Notes under the pieces: generated by a model
Databases searched by the model: none
The model's input: the letters and a program-made list of their open reading frames with translations, nothing else
Told to the model about the DNA's origin: nothing
Made by a program: the position numbers and the translations under genes
Assembly (NCBI RefSeq): GCF_024139115.2
Contig: NC_085140.1
Location: forward strand, 230,518,371 to 230,582,370
DNA from: Armigeres subalbatus
Taxonomy: Eukaryota; Arthropoda; Insecta; Diptera; Culicidae
DNA length: 64,000 nt
Direction: 5' to 3'
Shown: in pieces, positions 22,001 through 32,918 of the stretch
Numbering within the stretch: position 1 is the first letter of the stretch
Layout of the letters: each line of letters opens with the position of its first letter

Positions 22001-22959
22001 AAGAAAAAATTACTATAAGATCTTTAACAACCTTAGTAGTAGTAATTTTTTTGCTTTTCGTGAGCATTGTCATGGTATGTACCTATCATGCATTTGTTGT
22101 TGTTGAAGATACCCGTTTCCTCCCGATCATAAAGTCTATTCTCTAAGAGGTATATTTTTTGCAGGTAAACTATAGACGTACACGTGTATATAAATCTTTG
22201 ATTTTGCAGCTTTTGTCTTAAAAATAACATTTCTGATATGTTTCTATCAACGTTATTATCAACAGGTTTCAACAGGAATTTTTCGCCAGTCACGTGCAAT
22301 GAAAATTATTACACTATCAATACTTTTGATCACAACACTGGATCGTGTCTAAGTTTCTTATAGATGCTATGAATAATTAAATCAAAATATCATGAAAACA
22401 ACTTGTTTAAATCACGTCCCTTAACAATAAAATCTGCATCAAACTGCAATTCTCGAAATAACTTACACAGAAAAATTTTTTTTTTTTACTAAATGTGAAA
22501 ATTGTGAAATGTTTGAAATGCCATAACTTTTTTGTTTATTAGTTTACCATCAACAAATTTTTATGGTAGATAGCTAATATAATGGACCGTTTTCCCTAAA
22601 AAAATTACGTTCGAAAAAAGATAGGGTTTTGAGATATTTGAGTTTTTGTGACAAAAATGATATTTTTAAAGGCAAAAAATTTGTTTTTTACTGTGCACAT
22701 TTTCTTAAGAATCACCATTTAGTTGTCTAACTTTGCTGAAAAAATCATAACAATCGAACATTCCGTTTTTGCTGTGCAGCTTTTTAAATATTTTTGAACC
22801 ATTTTCACATACACCCTTTTGAAAAGTTAGTCGTGACTCAATATGAAGATTTGATATCGAAAAATGACGATTTAGATGAAATTGAAAAACTGTGCAGAGT
22901 TTCAAATATTTTCGAAATGGTCGCTCAGGATCGACTGACATGCCCCCGTGGAATGCCTC
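19010..22959 (-). mobile_element. 3.9-kb DNA transposon with long inverted repeats, copy 2 (Sola2-like, tentative)
   Basis: Same ends as copy 1 (GAGCGATTCCA, GAGGCATTCCA). TAAA is duplicated at 19006-19009 and 22960-22963. It is nearly identical to 1116-5041 apart from scattered 1-2 base indels and a few substitutions, plus small insertions near 21330 and 21965, so both moved recently or were copied together. It is inserted within a Jockey-type LINE. Confidence 0.78.
19801..21926 (-). pseudogene. DDD-type transposase, copy 2, broken by frameshifts
   Basis: Collinear with the copy at 1903-4019. The C-terminal 175 codons (19801-20328) are open through FATSHGKGPCDAIGGTIKR, DWANRRKEKDLTKLSF and DILKNLNKNK, but the frame enters SDGAASQYKN only after a one-base shift near 20178 (five A where copy 1 has six). 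Further breaks lie near 20530-20570, 21060-21090 and 21890. The breaks mostly differ from those of copy 1, so the parent was probably intact and active not long ago. Confidence 0.75.
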
Positions 22960-23133
22960 TAAAGAATCCTTGGATTTACAACAAATCAATGAAGCCGCTA
23001 GCAACGTACCTGTTCGTCATCCAATTGGAAACTAGTTGCAGACACAGTTGCGAATATTTACTCTACCGTGAAAGCTTCGACTAGTTTTGGACCAGATGAT
23101 ATTCCTGCGGTCGCCTTGAAACAATGTTTCAGT

Positions 23134-23394
23134 CACAGATAAACAGACGTAACACTAGAGAAATTACCATCGACCATGACTTCAACGACCAATTTGAATT
23201 TGATTGATTGCGCGTTTCACAACTAGAGGCGCTAGCACCGTAATGCTTCGAGTTTGACATTTCACTCCAGCGCCTTCTGGTGACAATGTCATACGAAACA
23301 TTGTTTCGTGTAACATGCTCACAAGATGGTGGTAGAGGAGTTGAACGATGGATTTTTCAGAAAAATATTCAAGTTGTTATGTCTGTTTGTCTGT
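23134..23394. mobile_element. 261-bp MITE with CACAGAYAAACAGACR termini
   Basis: Left end CACAGATAAACAGACGTAAC, right end inward CACAGACAAACAGACATAAC if base 23395 is counted. GTTTCAGT is repeated at 23126-23133 and 23395-23402 (7 or 8 bp depending on where the end is set). Confidence 0.78.
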
Positions 23395-23420
23395 GTTTCA
23401 GTAGTTTATCCGTTCCTCTA

Positions 23421-24298
23421 CACTGAAAATAATATAAACGTTCATACTACTGGTTTCACACGTGAATCCGCACTTATTGAAAACAATGTAAAAGTAACGT
23501 GTATATCCAGTCGCATATGTCAAAAAATGCAACGCGCGATGCTATTGGAAAACAACATGAATTGAAATGCGAAACACGTTAAATTTCAATGGATTGCTCT
23601 CGTTAATAAAATGAAAAATGCGTTTCAGAATTTGTCTCAAAATGTTTTAAAAAATTGCAGATAAACGTTAATAAAACCCATTCATGTAATATGTTGTAAC
23701 GAATGATTTATTAAAAACCGCATAAAAAACGAAACTACTTATTTACACTTGCTTACACACTATTAACAGTCACATATGGACATAAAACGGTTGTCTAGAC
23801 TGTAATGCAGCGAAATGTTAGCAACGGCAGGATTTCGTTGGAGCTCTGACCGATTATGTGTTGCCGTTCAGCTGTTTCACGATCGAGATTCGCCGGATAA
23901 TTCCCCGTTGACTTGATGGCAAAGTTCACATCAGTGGATCCGAATAGAACTACCTGTGAAACAGATGATTTTTCAACAAAACAAAAATAATAATAACTAA
24001 ATCTTCAATTTACCTCTAAGCTCTGTTCTTTTATTAAATTCCACATCATTTAAAAAATCAAAGTATAATATGTAGGATTACAACTTCAGGCATGCGCCAT
24101 AATGCTAATTTGTCATACTGAACGTCAACTAGATCGATGTTCAAAACACGTTGAATTTTACTGTGAAATCTAGTGGTGTCGATTCAATTTAATTTCTTAA
24201 AAGTATAACGTGTATTGCTAGTGAACATACACAGTGGTGAAACACGTTAAACTCACGTTCGAAAGAACATTAATCAAGCGTGTCGATTATTTTCAGTG
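23421..24298. mobile_element. 878-bp non-autonomous element, CACTGAAAATAAT ends, TA duplication
   Basis: Perfect 13-bp ends CACTGAAAATAAT / ATTATTTTCAGTG, flanked by TA on both sides. The motif AACACGTTAA recurs inside. No transposase. It splits the Jockey reading frame (VPL / ASLFN). Confidence 0.75.
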
Positions 24299-24560
24299 TA
24301 GCTAGTCTTTTCAACGCATCGCTTCAACTCGGATTTTTCCTGTGCATTGAAAAAAGTCTTTAATTTTTCCTCCACAATTGTCAAGAATATATCTCCGAGC
24401 ATCAACATGGGTTTATGCCAAGGCGTTCAATCAACACAAATTTTACTATCTACGCATCGTTCATAAACCAAGCTTGCAGAAAAGATATCAAGTGGACTCA
24501 ATTTACACTGATTTTTCAGCTGCCTTCGATAAAATCAATCGTAGGATTACGATAGTTAAG

Positions 24561-25233
24561 TTTGATCTAGTTTGTTTGAGCCTAGCTTTTTCCGGATACT
24601 CATACTCGAATCTTTCAAGCTTTCTTTCGCCGATGATGTTAAATTATACTGGGTTAATGAATGTCAAAGTACTTGACCCAACTCCAAATAAATCAGCCAA
24701 AAACTGATTTAAAGTTTATTTAGTAATAGTAGAATTTTATGTCGAATTGTTCATTGGCATGTTAACTTCATTTCCTGCAAATCTGGGCTCAATCGGGCTT
24801 TTCCATCCAATTTCCTGTACGAAATAGTAACAGAGGTGTATTTTCCCATATATTTCTGCTGAAACCCCCATATTAACTTCAAATCAATTGCGCCAGCTTA
24901 TGCAGTAACCGATAAGCCTCAAATTTTCAGAGAATGATTTTCTTATCCAAAGGCAAAATCCTGGGAGGTGCCCCGTAGAATCGGACGACTTTTTGTATCC
25001 TGGGCCAGTCTACTCTGCACTTGCCACGAGTTCATGCGGAATTTGTTGGAATTTTTGGGTTAGGTTGGAGAGGCAGAGGTCCGTCTTGGTTAACGAGCTG
25101 CCAATGTGATAGATAGGAGAAGGTAACTGATGGAATTTCTAATTGGATGTAGGAAACGAGCTCTATAGTTTATTTCCAATTCTAGCAGATTACTGTTAGA
25201 ATACTCAAGTTGAAGGTATAGGAATAGTAATGG
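24561..25233. other. Gene-free AT-rich stretch
   Basis: No coding signal beyond the LINE scrap ending near 24560. A partial, diverged forerunner of the SINE-like unit that follows is visible near 25165-25195 (CCAATTCTAGCAGATTACTG). Confidence 0.35.
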
Positions 25234-25547
25234 AAACGGTATGGAAGTCCATTTCCAGTTCTAGCGATTGTTAGAACATGAGAAATAAAGAGAAAGATAC
25301 AAAGTAGGAGAACGGAACGGACCTGGGATTGAACCCACGACCTCCTACGTATGAGGCAGAAGCAGTAGCCATATGACTACCAAGCCCGCTAAACGGTATG
25401 GAAGTCCGTTTCCAGTTCTAGCGATTGCTAGAACATGAGAAATAAAGAGAAAGATACAAATTAGGAGAATGGAACGGACCTGGGATTGAACTAACGACCT
25501 CCTGCGTATGAGGCAGAAGCAGTTGCCATATGACTACCAAGCCCGCT
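25234..25547 (-). repeat. Two tandem 157-bp tRNA-like SINE units
   Basis: Units 25234-25390 and 25391-25547 are the same length and about 95% alike. On the minus strand each begins AGCGGGCTTGGTAGTCATAT, holds an anticodon-stem-like centre with CTTCTGCCTCATACG, and a B-box-like GGTTCAATCCC (GTTCAATCCC in unit 2 after TTA). They look like tRNA-derived SINEs joined head to tail. Confidence 0.65.
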
Positions 25548-25644
25548 TCGATTTAACCCGCGCATGAATGAACCTTTGCACAAGTAAGCATCTTTGGCGA
25601 CGTTCATGCTACGGAAAAAATCTATCATAATCGTCATTAACCAT

Positions 25645-26534
25645 TAGAGTGGGGCGTCATGGTCATTTTTTCAAATCAATGGTATTTTGAAGCCATTCTT
25701 GGTCCTGAAAAACTGTGAAGAATTTGGGACCGATTGGTTGCTTCCTCGCTTTCCGCATCGCGTTTGAAGTTTGTATGGAAATTAGTATGGGAGAACGTAT
25801 ATTTTTGCATTTCTACTACTAGAGGTTTCCGTTTATCGTAAACCAAATGGCACATTGCGTTAAAGTATAACCCAAAGGATGCCGAAAAACTTTGCTGAAG
25901 AAGGCACGTTGCTGGAACGTCCACAAAAAAAGTTATAACGCTTCGAACATTGAGTGTTCAAACCATATGCAAAAAATCGTTTGTTCTGCCAGCACTGCCG
26001 TACTACGTAGCCCAATAATTTAACTGAGTGTTATTTCAAAATAATTGATCTTATAGGGCTTAGAGCTAATGGGAGCTATCCGGAATTATTTCACAAAGAA
26101 AAAAAAACCGATAAGAAGGAAGATGGGCTTTGGCCTTCGATAACCATAGGTTGTCTGGAAGTGCTGGCAGAAACATTGATTTCTTGCATATGGTTTAAAC
26201 AATCAATTTTCAAAACGTAATAACATTTTTTGTTGACCTTCCAGCTACGTACCTTCTTCGGCAAAGTCTTTCGGCATCTTCAAGACTATATGCTAACGTA
26301 TTTAGACACGTGATTGATGATAAATTAAAGACGGTAACAGCAAAAATGTTAAAAAGTACGTTTTCCCATATTAATCTCCATGTAAATTTAAAACGCGATG
26401 CGGCATGCGAGGTTGCAACCAATCGAGCCCATATGTTGCACAGTTTATTGGGGTCCCAAAACGATTCAGAAAAACCTTGATCTCACTTGATCGGACGAAG
26501 TTTGCGTTTTTCCATTCAACTGCGCCCCACTCTA
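25645..26534. mobile_element. 890-bp foldback hAT-type element, copy A
   Basis: Ends TAGAGTGGGGCG / CGCCCCACTCTA are perfect. TTAACCAT is duplicated at 25637-25644 and 26535-26542. The whole element is an imperfect palindrome: GATTGGTTGC with CGCATCGCGTTT in the left arm recur inverted in the right arm, and CATATGCAAAAAATCG near the centre pairs with its mirror. No transposase. Copy B at 42876-43765 has exactly the same length. Confidence 0.88.
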
Positions 26535-26542
26535 TTAACCAT

Positions 26543-27519
26543 CTGTCAAATTGCCAATGACTTTTTCGACATTTTGACACTTTCATTTCTTATATCTCAT
26601 TCTGATGACCCTGTGGTCGAGTTAACAGCAATCACATAAAAAATGAGAACTGAGTGTTGTATGAAAAATACCAAAATGATAATATTTCTTGATATCTCTA
26701 AAAACAAAAAAACCTTATTATGATATCAAGCATTTTTCGTTTAATTTGCACAATGAGTTTTCATTATGATAATAATTCTTTATATAATCATTATCATAAT
26801 GAAAACAAATAAAAATATCTTATTTCGAGATTATTTTGATATTTGGATTATACTGTGATATCAAAATTCTTATATCTTGATGAATAACTTGTTTGATAGA
26901 ACTCATATGCGATATCAAGACCTACGAGCTAGATTAGTTATTGATTAATTATTTTCTAAACTCCTTGAGAACAAAAAAACTCGATTTGTTATCATTCTGA
27001 TAATATTTTGATAGCGGTCTCTGCTCGGGATGTTATCCATGCTCGATCAGAATACGCCGATCTTTTGCTTTTTTTTTTTTAAATAATCTGTCGTAAAGCA
27101 ATCAGAAACGATTTTGGCATGCTCTTCAAGACACCCAGATATTGAGCAAGCGGACGAGATCTTGAAGCGTTATCGATTAAAGAACAACTCGTGAAGAGCC
27201 TGCAGCAGAGCAAAACACTTTCGTTGCAAAACTACGTCGACGCTAGGTTCCTTACATTCTCAGCAACTGGGAACTTTTCTAACAAAATCCGATGCGGATT
27301 GGGAGATGAATCGCTCAGAATATTAGTTACCCAGCTCAACAAGCAATGACTTTAACATTTGAAGTTTGTCAACAAATATTGTTTCAGCATTAGCATTAGC
27401 ATTAGCATTACATTAGCATTTGTCAACAAATATTGTTTTTCATTGAAAAGTCCAAATAATTCTTTTTAATTCCAGAAATTTTTACCAATACCGGTTTTTA
27501 ATAGTGTGAGACTAATCGT
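26543..27519. other. AT-rich stretch with TGATAT/ATTATCAT motifs
   Basis: No gene recognised. Interspersed ATTATCAT / ATGATAAT and TGATATC motifs around 26690-26900 make weak palindromes. A short AGCATT tandem (about six units) lies at 27385-27420. Confidence 0.4.
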
Positions 27520-28056
27520 ATGGTCCTCAACGCCGATAAGTGTTCTGTAATTTCATTTTCCCGTAAGCGGTTTGTGATTGACTTTTGTTACAAAATCGGA
27601 TCTACAGTTATTAGACGAGAATCTGTTGTTAAAGATCTGTGTGCGTTATTGGACTCTCAACTGACTTTCAAGGATCAAATCGCCTATATTATCTCGAAAG
27701 TGTTCAAAATACTTGGAATTATTTTTCGCATAACAAAGCACTTCAATAATATTCAATGTCTAAAATTGCTCTACTGCGCATAAGTGAGGTCATAACTAAA
27801 ATATTCACCAGACTCCTTGTTACCAAAACAGTATAATGCGAATCGAAGCAATACAGCGCAAATTCGTCCGTTTCGATCTACGTCGTCTTCCTTGGAATAT
27901 CCTTGGAATCCAAATAATTTACCCAGCTATGAAGCACGCCGCCAACGTATTGGCTTAAATCTGTTGAGTGAACGTCGAGACGTATCTAAGGCGCTTTTCG
28001 TTTCAAATCTTCTACAATCGAGAATTGATTGCCTTGCTATCTCAATTGGACCTTAA
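27520..28056 (+). pseudogene. Jockey-clade LINE, C-terminal RT fragment
   Basis: LNADKCSVISFSRKR and SVVKDLCALLDSQLTFKDQI (27520-27783) are the post-YADD part of a Jockey RT, followed after a frameshift by PWNPNNLPSYEARRQRIGLN and FVSNLLQSRIDC (27880-28040). It matches the minus-strand LINE at 40.8-41.8 kb. The YADD box itself is absent. Confidence 0.7.
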
Positions 28057-28672
28057 TACCGTCCATTTTGATCAACCCCTTTCATTTTTATGAAATCCTT
28101 TTATAAATTATGTACAAAATGAGCCTAGCTTGTGTCGCACTTTCAATCGTTGCTCTACCGCATTTGATTACCATTTTTCCCGGTGAATTTTTTGAAAACG
28201 GTTTACTACACTCTTATTAACATCCGACAATATTACACATTAGACCAGGTAGCTTTACTAATGTAATTTTGTTTATTATGTTTAGTAATTAGATAGTTAA
28301 GTTTAAGCAAAATTGTTTAAGCAACTATTGGACATAGGACATAATACAGGCCTTTTTCAAACTTTTCATATTATTTAGCTAACTTTTTTGAAATGAACTA
28401 AATAAAATTCTTGAGAAATCCCACGCTGGGAATTATTAGAGCAAGATTTCTTTTTCATTTAAAATAATTGGACTTACTTGCCACACAAGATACATACTCA
28501 TGCAATGGCTGGCATAGAAAAGCTTTCAATTAATAACTGATACTAATAGAATACTAAATACTAATACTAAATAGAATAGAAGTTGAAGAGCAGGCCTAGT
28601 TCCAGTTGGAATGTAGAGCCATTGAAGAAGAAGAAGAAAAAGAAGAAGGTAAACGTACCTGTTTATTTTGTA
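28057..28672. other. Gene-free stretch before the 7-bp tandem array
   Basis: AT-rich, possibly LINE 3' sequence at first. A short run of ACTAATA / ATAGAATA and an AAG-rich run (28625-28648) precede the array. Confidence 0.35.
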
Positions 28673-28991
28673 ACATAAAACATAAAACATAAAACATAAA
28701 ACATAAAACATAAAACATAAAACATAAAACATAAAACATAAAACATAAAACATAAAACATAAAACATAAAACATAAAACATAAAACATAAAACATAAAAC
28801 ATAAAACATAAAACATAAAACATAAAACATAAAACATAAAACATAAAACATAAAACATAAAACATAAAACATAAAACATAAAACATAAAACATAAAACAT
28901 AAAACATAAAACATAAAACATAAAACATAAAACATAAAACATAAAACATAAAACATAAAACATAAAACATAAAACATAAAACATAAAACAT
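28673..28991. repeat. (CATAAAA)n tandem array
   Basis: About 45 perfect 7-bp units over 319 bp, followed by four TCTAA units. A 7-bp unit has no stop in three minus frames, which creates 104-152-codon frames of MFYVLCF repeats. These are artefacts. Confidence 0.97.
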
Positions 28992-29921
28992 AATCTAATC
29001 TAATCTAATCTCATACATGCGTAGCCAATACTTGAAAGCATCCTGGAAAATGACGGTTTCTGAATTCCGTCATTTTTCTCTTCATATGGCCAGGCCAACT
29101 ACGCAGTAGGTACCGCAGAGATGACTCCTAGATATTGAGCGACTTCAGGAATACCTAAAGTCACTTAATAGCTTGGAATCGAGGGGAAAGGAAGAAAGCG
29201 TGGACCTCCCGTACCAAACGCTTCCAATAATATGGATACCAATATATGATAAAAATCGTGTACGTGTTTTTTGTATGATGTATATGAGCGTGTATGTGTG
29301 TATATGACTGTGTATGTGTGTTTATATGTCTACACTGATAGACAAAAGCATTCGTCATGTTTTAATAGAGCTACTATGAAAATATAACGAATATTCATGT
29401 CCATCAGTATATGTATGTATTTGTGTACTAGCTTTATGTACCCGGCCTTGCTCGGAATTGCCAGTTTGGTTTGCAGTTTTCTTTTACAATCGGAAAATTG
29501 CTTCATTCAGGGATATGTCATTTTCAGGGAAATGTCATATTCTGGAATATGTGTATCGGGAAATATCATTTTCGTTAGTCATTTTTGGGGAAATGTTATT
29601 ACCTGGAAAATGTTATTGTCGAGGATTTGCTATTTTTAAGGAATTCGGGCAATTAGTTTTCCGAGCATTGTACAATGTCAAAGAACCTCGGATGTACTAA
29701 ATAAGAGGGATTTTAAATTAAGTCGTTTTCTAAACAATACCCAATTCCAATACCCCCCCCCCCTCCTATTCCAAAAGTCATTTCCAGCCTCTCTATAATA
29801 GTTTCCTTTGCGTAGAGATTACGTGTTTACGTGTTTGGTTTGAATTTACCTATGCGATTAAAAGGTATACTAAACTTTTCGTTTAATGAATATACCCTCT
29901 CTCTCATTTAGCTATGGCATT
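28992..29921. repeat. Start of an interspersed repeat with TA-GCTTTATGTACCCGGCC-like head
   Basis: 29428-29460 reads CTAGCTTTATGTACCCGGCC, resembling the head of the repeat at 40344. 29500-29640 has periodic GGAAATGTCATTTT-type motifs. 29730-29790 carries AACAATACCC with a C-run, a unit of the 150-bp repeat that resumes at 31224. Confidence 0.45.
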
Positions 29922-31223
29922 CCCAAGAAACAATTCAGAGCCATAAATCAACAAGCTTGTTGAACAATTGTTGTATAGAAGCGATGGTAGTTGAACAATA
30001 AAGCATGTTTAAGAAGTTGTTTAATAAATGTTATACTGATTGAAATCACTGCATTAGTTCCCTGTTTTGTTGTTATTTGAATAAAGCATCGAATAAAAGT
30101 TTAACAAATGTTGCCCTAAAATTTCCCTGGCAGGGTGAGGTACAGTTATATTATTCATTGTAAATATTCTTTATTCCACCAAAATAAATCCTATTTTGTG
30201 TAATCAAGTTGATATTGAATAACATATTTATGTGATGCTTAATAACATTTGTTAGAATTTGTTATTCAACAGCGCTGCCGAAGTTGTACAACAGCGCTGA
30301 CGAGGTTGTACTGTTTGTTGTTGATGTTTAGACAGTGATGGGCAACAGATGCGCGCACGGATTAACTATTGGAAGCAGGTTGTTTCAGAATTCATTATTC
30401 AACGATTCTTAAACTGCAATCGGGGCAACTAAATTCGATGCTTATCTGAATTTGTATAAACGTTGCTGTGCAAACGTTTTCAACAATATTGTTGTCATAT
30501 ACAATCTATTTAATAAACATGTTCAAATGTTGTTTTATTCAATGTTTATGCAATACATTGTTCAATCTAGTATTAAATATTTTATAACTACATTTAACAT
30601 GGTCGATTTATATGACCTTGCATGGAGCAGCGGAAGAGCAGGCGGATGTCAATCAGAAGGGTCCTGGGTTCGAGCCTCACATCGTTCGAGATTGTGATAG
30701 CTGTAGTAACGGCTAGTTGATGGAAAAAACAAATCACAGTTCTATTAATTAATTAATTAGTTGAAAAATCGATAGTTCATGAAAGCCAAAAAATAATATC
30801 AAGATAAAAATTATCCGTAAGAATTAGTCCTATTTTAACATTTTTATAAAAAAAATGCTTGTTGTGGAAACTTGTAATAAGCTTTATTTGAGATATTCAT
30901 TTAGTATATCAAACAGCCTTATTTGTAAAACATTGAACAAACGCTTTATTAGTTCGGGTAATACGCTTTGTAGTAACAAGCGTTGAATTAATGTTGTTGT
31001 AGCTCTTTTATTGTTTTTGCAGTTGAACAATCGAGGCAAGGTGATAGCTTAAACATTTATTTCAACATGCTTATAGAACTACTGTTGTTGAATAGATTCT
31101 CCATTTTTGGGCGAACAAGGTTGGTATAGTAGTATCAAATGCAATAAATCAATCATAATTAAACATACAGCTGAATAGCGTAGCTGTAAGAGACATTTCT
31201 TCAAACAACAATTGTTTCTTGGG
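29922..31223. mobile_element. 1.3-kb non-autonomous element with CCCAAGAAACAATT ends
   Basis: Perfect 14-bp inverted ends at 29922 and 31223. The interior is rich in self-complementary words (GTTGAACAATTG, AACAATTGTT). It contains a tRNA-B-box-like CTGGGTTCGAGCCTC near 30662. No clear target duplication and no transposase. It sits within a 150-bp-period repeat. Confidence 0.65.
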
Positions 31224-31800
31224 TTCCTACTCAGTCTGATAGTCTTCCTTAGACAGATAATATGGGTTCCAAATTTAGTGGAAATCGATAAATGGGTTCA
31301 GAAGTCATGCTGAATTGATCGATAACTAAACAATACCCCTCTCCCACACCCTCCCCCTTTTAAAATGACTTAACCACATCCACTAAAATCTCTTCCTTAG
31401 GACAGACAATATTTGATACCAATTTGGTTCAAATCGGTCATGAGGCTCAGGATTTAGGCTCAGGAGTTGATCGATTGCTAAACAATACCCCTCCCCCATA
31501 TCCTCCCTCTTTTGTAAAGAGCATCCTAACCTCTTATCGTCGTGTCCTTAAGATAAAGAATTTGTGTTCCAAATTTGGTTGAAATCGGTCAAGGGGTTCA
31601 GAATTTACACAGAGTTGATCGACATCTAAGCAATACCCCTCCCCCCACACCCTCCCTCTATTCCAAAGAGCATGCTTAACCTTTCTATCGTCCCATCTGT
31701 AAGATAAAGAATTTGTGTTCCAAATTTGGTTGCAATCGGTCAAGGGGTTCAGAATTTACACAGAGTTAATCGAAAACTAAGCAATACACCTCCCATTTCG
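31224..31800. repeat. Tandem repeat, period about 150 bp
   Basis: Four units marked by CAATACCCCTCCCCC-like runs near 31331, 31481, 31631 and 31781, and by CCAAATTTGGTT with CGGTCAAGGGGTTCAGAATT. Units differ by 10-25%. Confidence 0.75.
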
Positions 31801-32440
31801 TTCGAGACTTTTGAAGGCTTACATAAGAAAATGTACTATTATTGTTGTTTTTGACTACTTGTCGAAATAACCAAAAATAAGTAAGCTTTCTGGTGACATA
31901 ACTATGGTTAGAGTTTCAATATCTGAAGATATAGAGCGATAAATGTGCTCAACCTCAGCATATTAGGCTAAGATTTGAGCCATATACCGTAGCGTGGTCG
32001 TCTTGCGGTGAAGTGAAGTCTGGTGAAGTCTGGTGTAGAATCGGCCGAGCACGTCATATCAACATGTCCACGTTCTTAAAATTATTGGAATGCCATGCTA
32101 CTTATTAGCGGCATATATACAACTTCGGACAAACCCGTAGAGAGGATGCGATGGACGCCAAACTCACCTATGCAAGAGATATTTCTTTATATCCGCATAT
32201 GCGCGGATGAGCTGCGGGGTTTCTGCATAGTAGTAAGGAGGTCATTTCAGCTCATGCAAGGCGGTTGCTGCCTGGGCGCTTCCCAACCACCACACGGTTT
32301 TAGATGTTTTCTCAGGTGGTTGAAAATTGAAAACAACCTTTCGTTTTGAGAGTTATAGTTTTATGAAAAATAAAATGTTCTTCAAAACAAGTTCTAAAAA
32401 ACTTTGTGAAAATAATTATTCAAAGTTACACAATACTTAG
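31801..32440. other. Gene-free stretch
   Basis: No coding features recognised. Short degenerate frames only. Confidence 0.3.
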
Positions 32441-32918
32441 GCTATACGGCATTGGTTTCCTTCTCAGTACCCATGTACATGCGGCATTCATTAAGTGGGA
32501 TCCATTGCTCACCCATCACTATTGTGTTCTGAGCAACTTTAGGAGTAGCTGTTGATATCGAATTACGATTGTATCGTCAATGGAGCTCACAGCATTCGGG
32601 ATCCAGTTGTGAGGCCACCAAGCTGTAAAACGTAGACATCGGATGATGAAATTGTTCACATTCAAGGTTTTGGTCTTTTTGACGTTGATGAGTGACGACC
32701 GGGTCATACAGTTTACTCTACATGGTAGAGCACTGTTGCGTTGCGTTGGTAAAGCAGTATCATCATCTGAGTCGACGTCGTTGCTCCATGATTTCGTCGG
32801 CTACGATGGTCAACAGCAACAAAGATATAATTTAATCATCCTTTCCTCACTCTAGCGATTCTATTGTGCAGAACTCTGGATTATGTGTAGATCTCCCTTG
32901 CTTCTAGGGACGCTCCAA
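32441..32918 (-). pseudogene. Non-LTR reverse transcriptase, downstream half
   Basis: Minus-strand reading gives TALPTQ (decayed ADD region) and SSLINVKKTKTLNVNN, typical of the region after the catalytic aspartates in I/Nimb-like LINEs. The upstream half lies at 36163-36700. The two are separated by the element at 32919-36162. Confidence 0.6.

Larger units (their letters stand above)
22960..24560 (+). pseudogene. Jockey-clade LINE reverse transcriptase, triply interrupted
   Basis: Reads ESLDLQQINEAASNVP after the transposon junction, KASTSFGPDDIPAVALKQC (23062-23125), then across a MITE SSLSVPL, then across a second MITE ASLFNASLQLGFFLC (24301-24350). HQHGFMPRRSINTN and YTDFSAAFDKINRRI (motif A with the first catalytic Asp) end near 24545. 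Interruptions: 19010-22959, 23134-23394 and 23421-24298. Removing them rejoins the frames, so all three landed in an existing LINE copy. Confidence 0.78.

Noticed and set aside
25676..25924. Frame MDVPATCLLQQSF in both 890-bp elements
   Set aside because: Lies inside a foldback element without coding history; same frame in copy B (42907-43155) follows from sequence identity.
28526..28991. Three long minus-strand frames of MFYVLCF repeats
   Set aside because: They are produced by a 7-bp tandem repeat without stops; no promoter, no non-repeat domain.
28673..28991. CRISPR-like regular repeat
   Set aside because: Pure tandem microsatellite without spacers, in a eukaryotic sequence; the same holds for 62653-63130.
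30600..30720. tRNA-like sequence around CTGGGTTCGAGCCTC
   Set aside because: Only a B-box-like motif within a non-autonomous element; no acceptor or anticodon stems.
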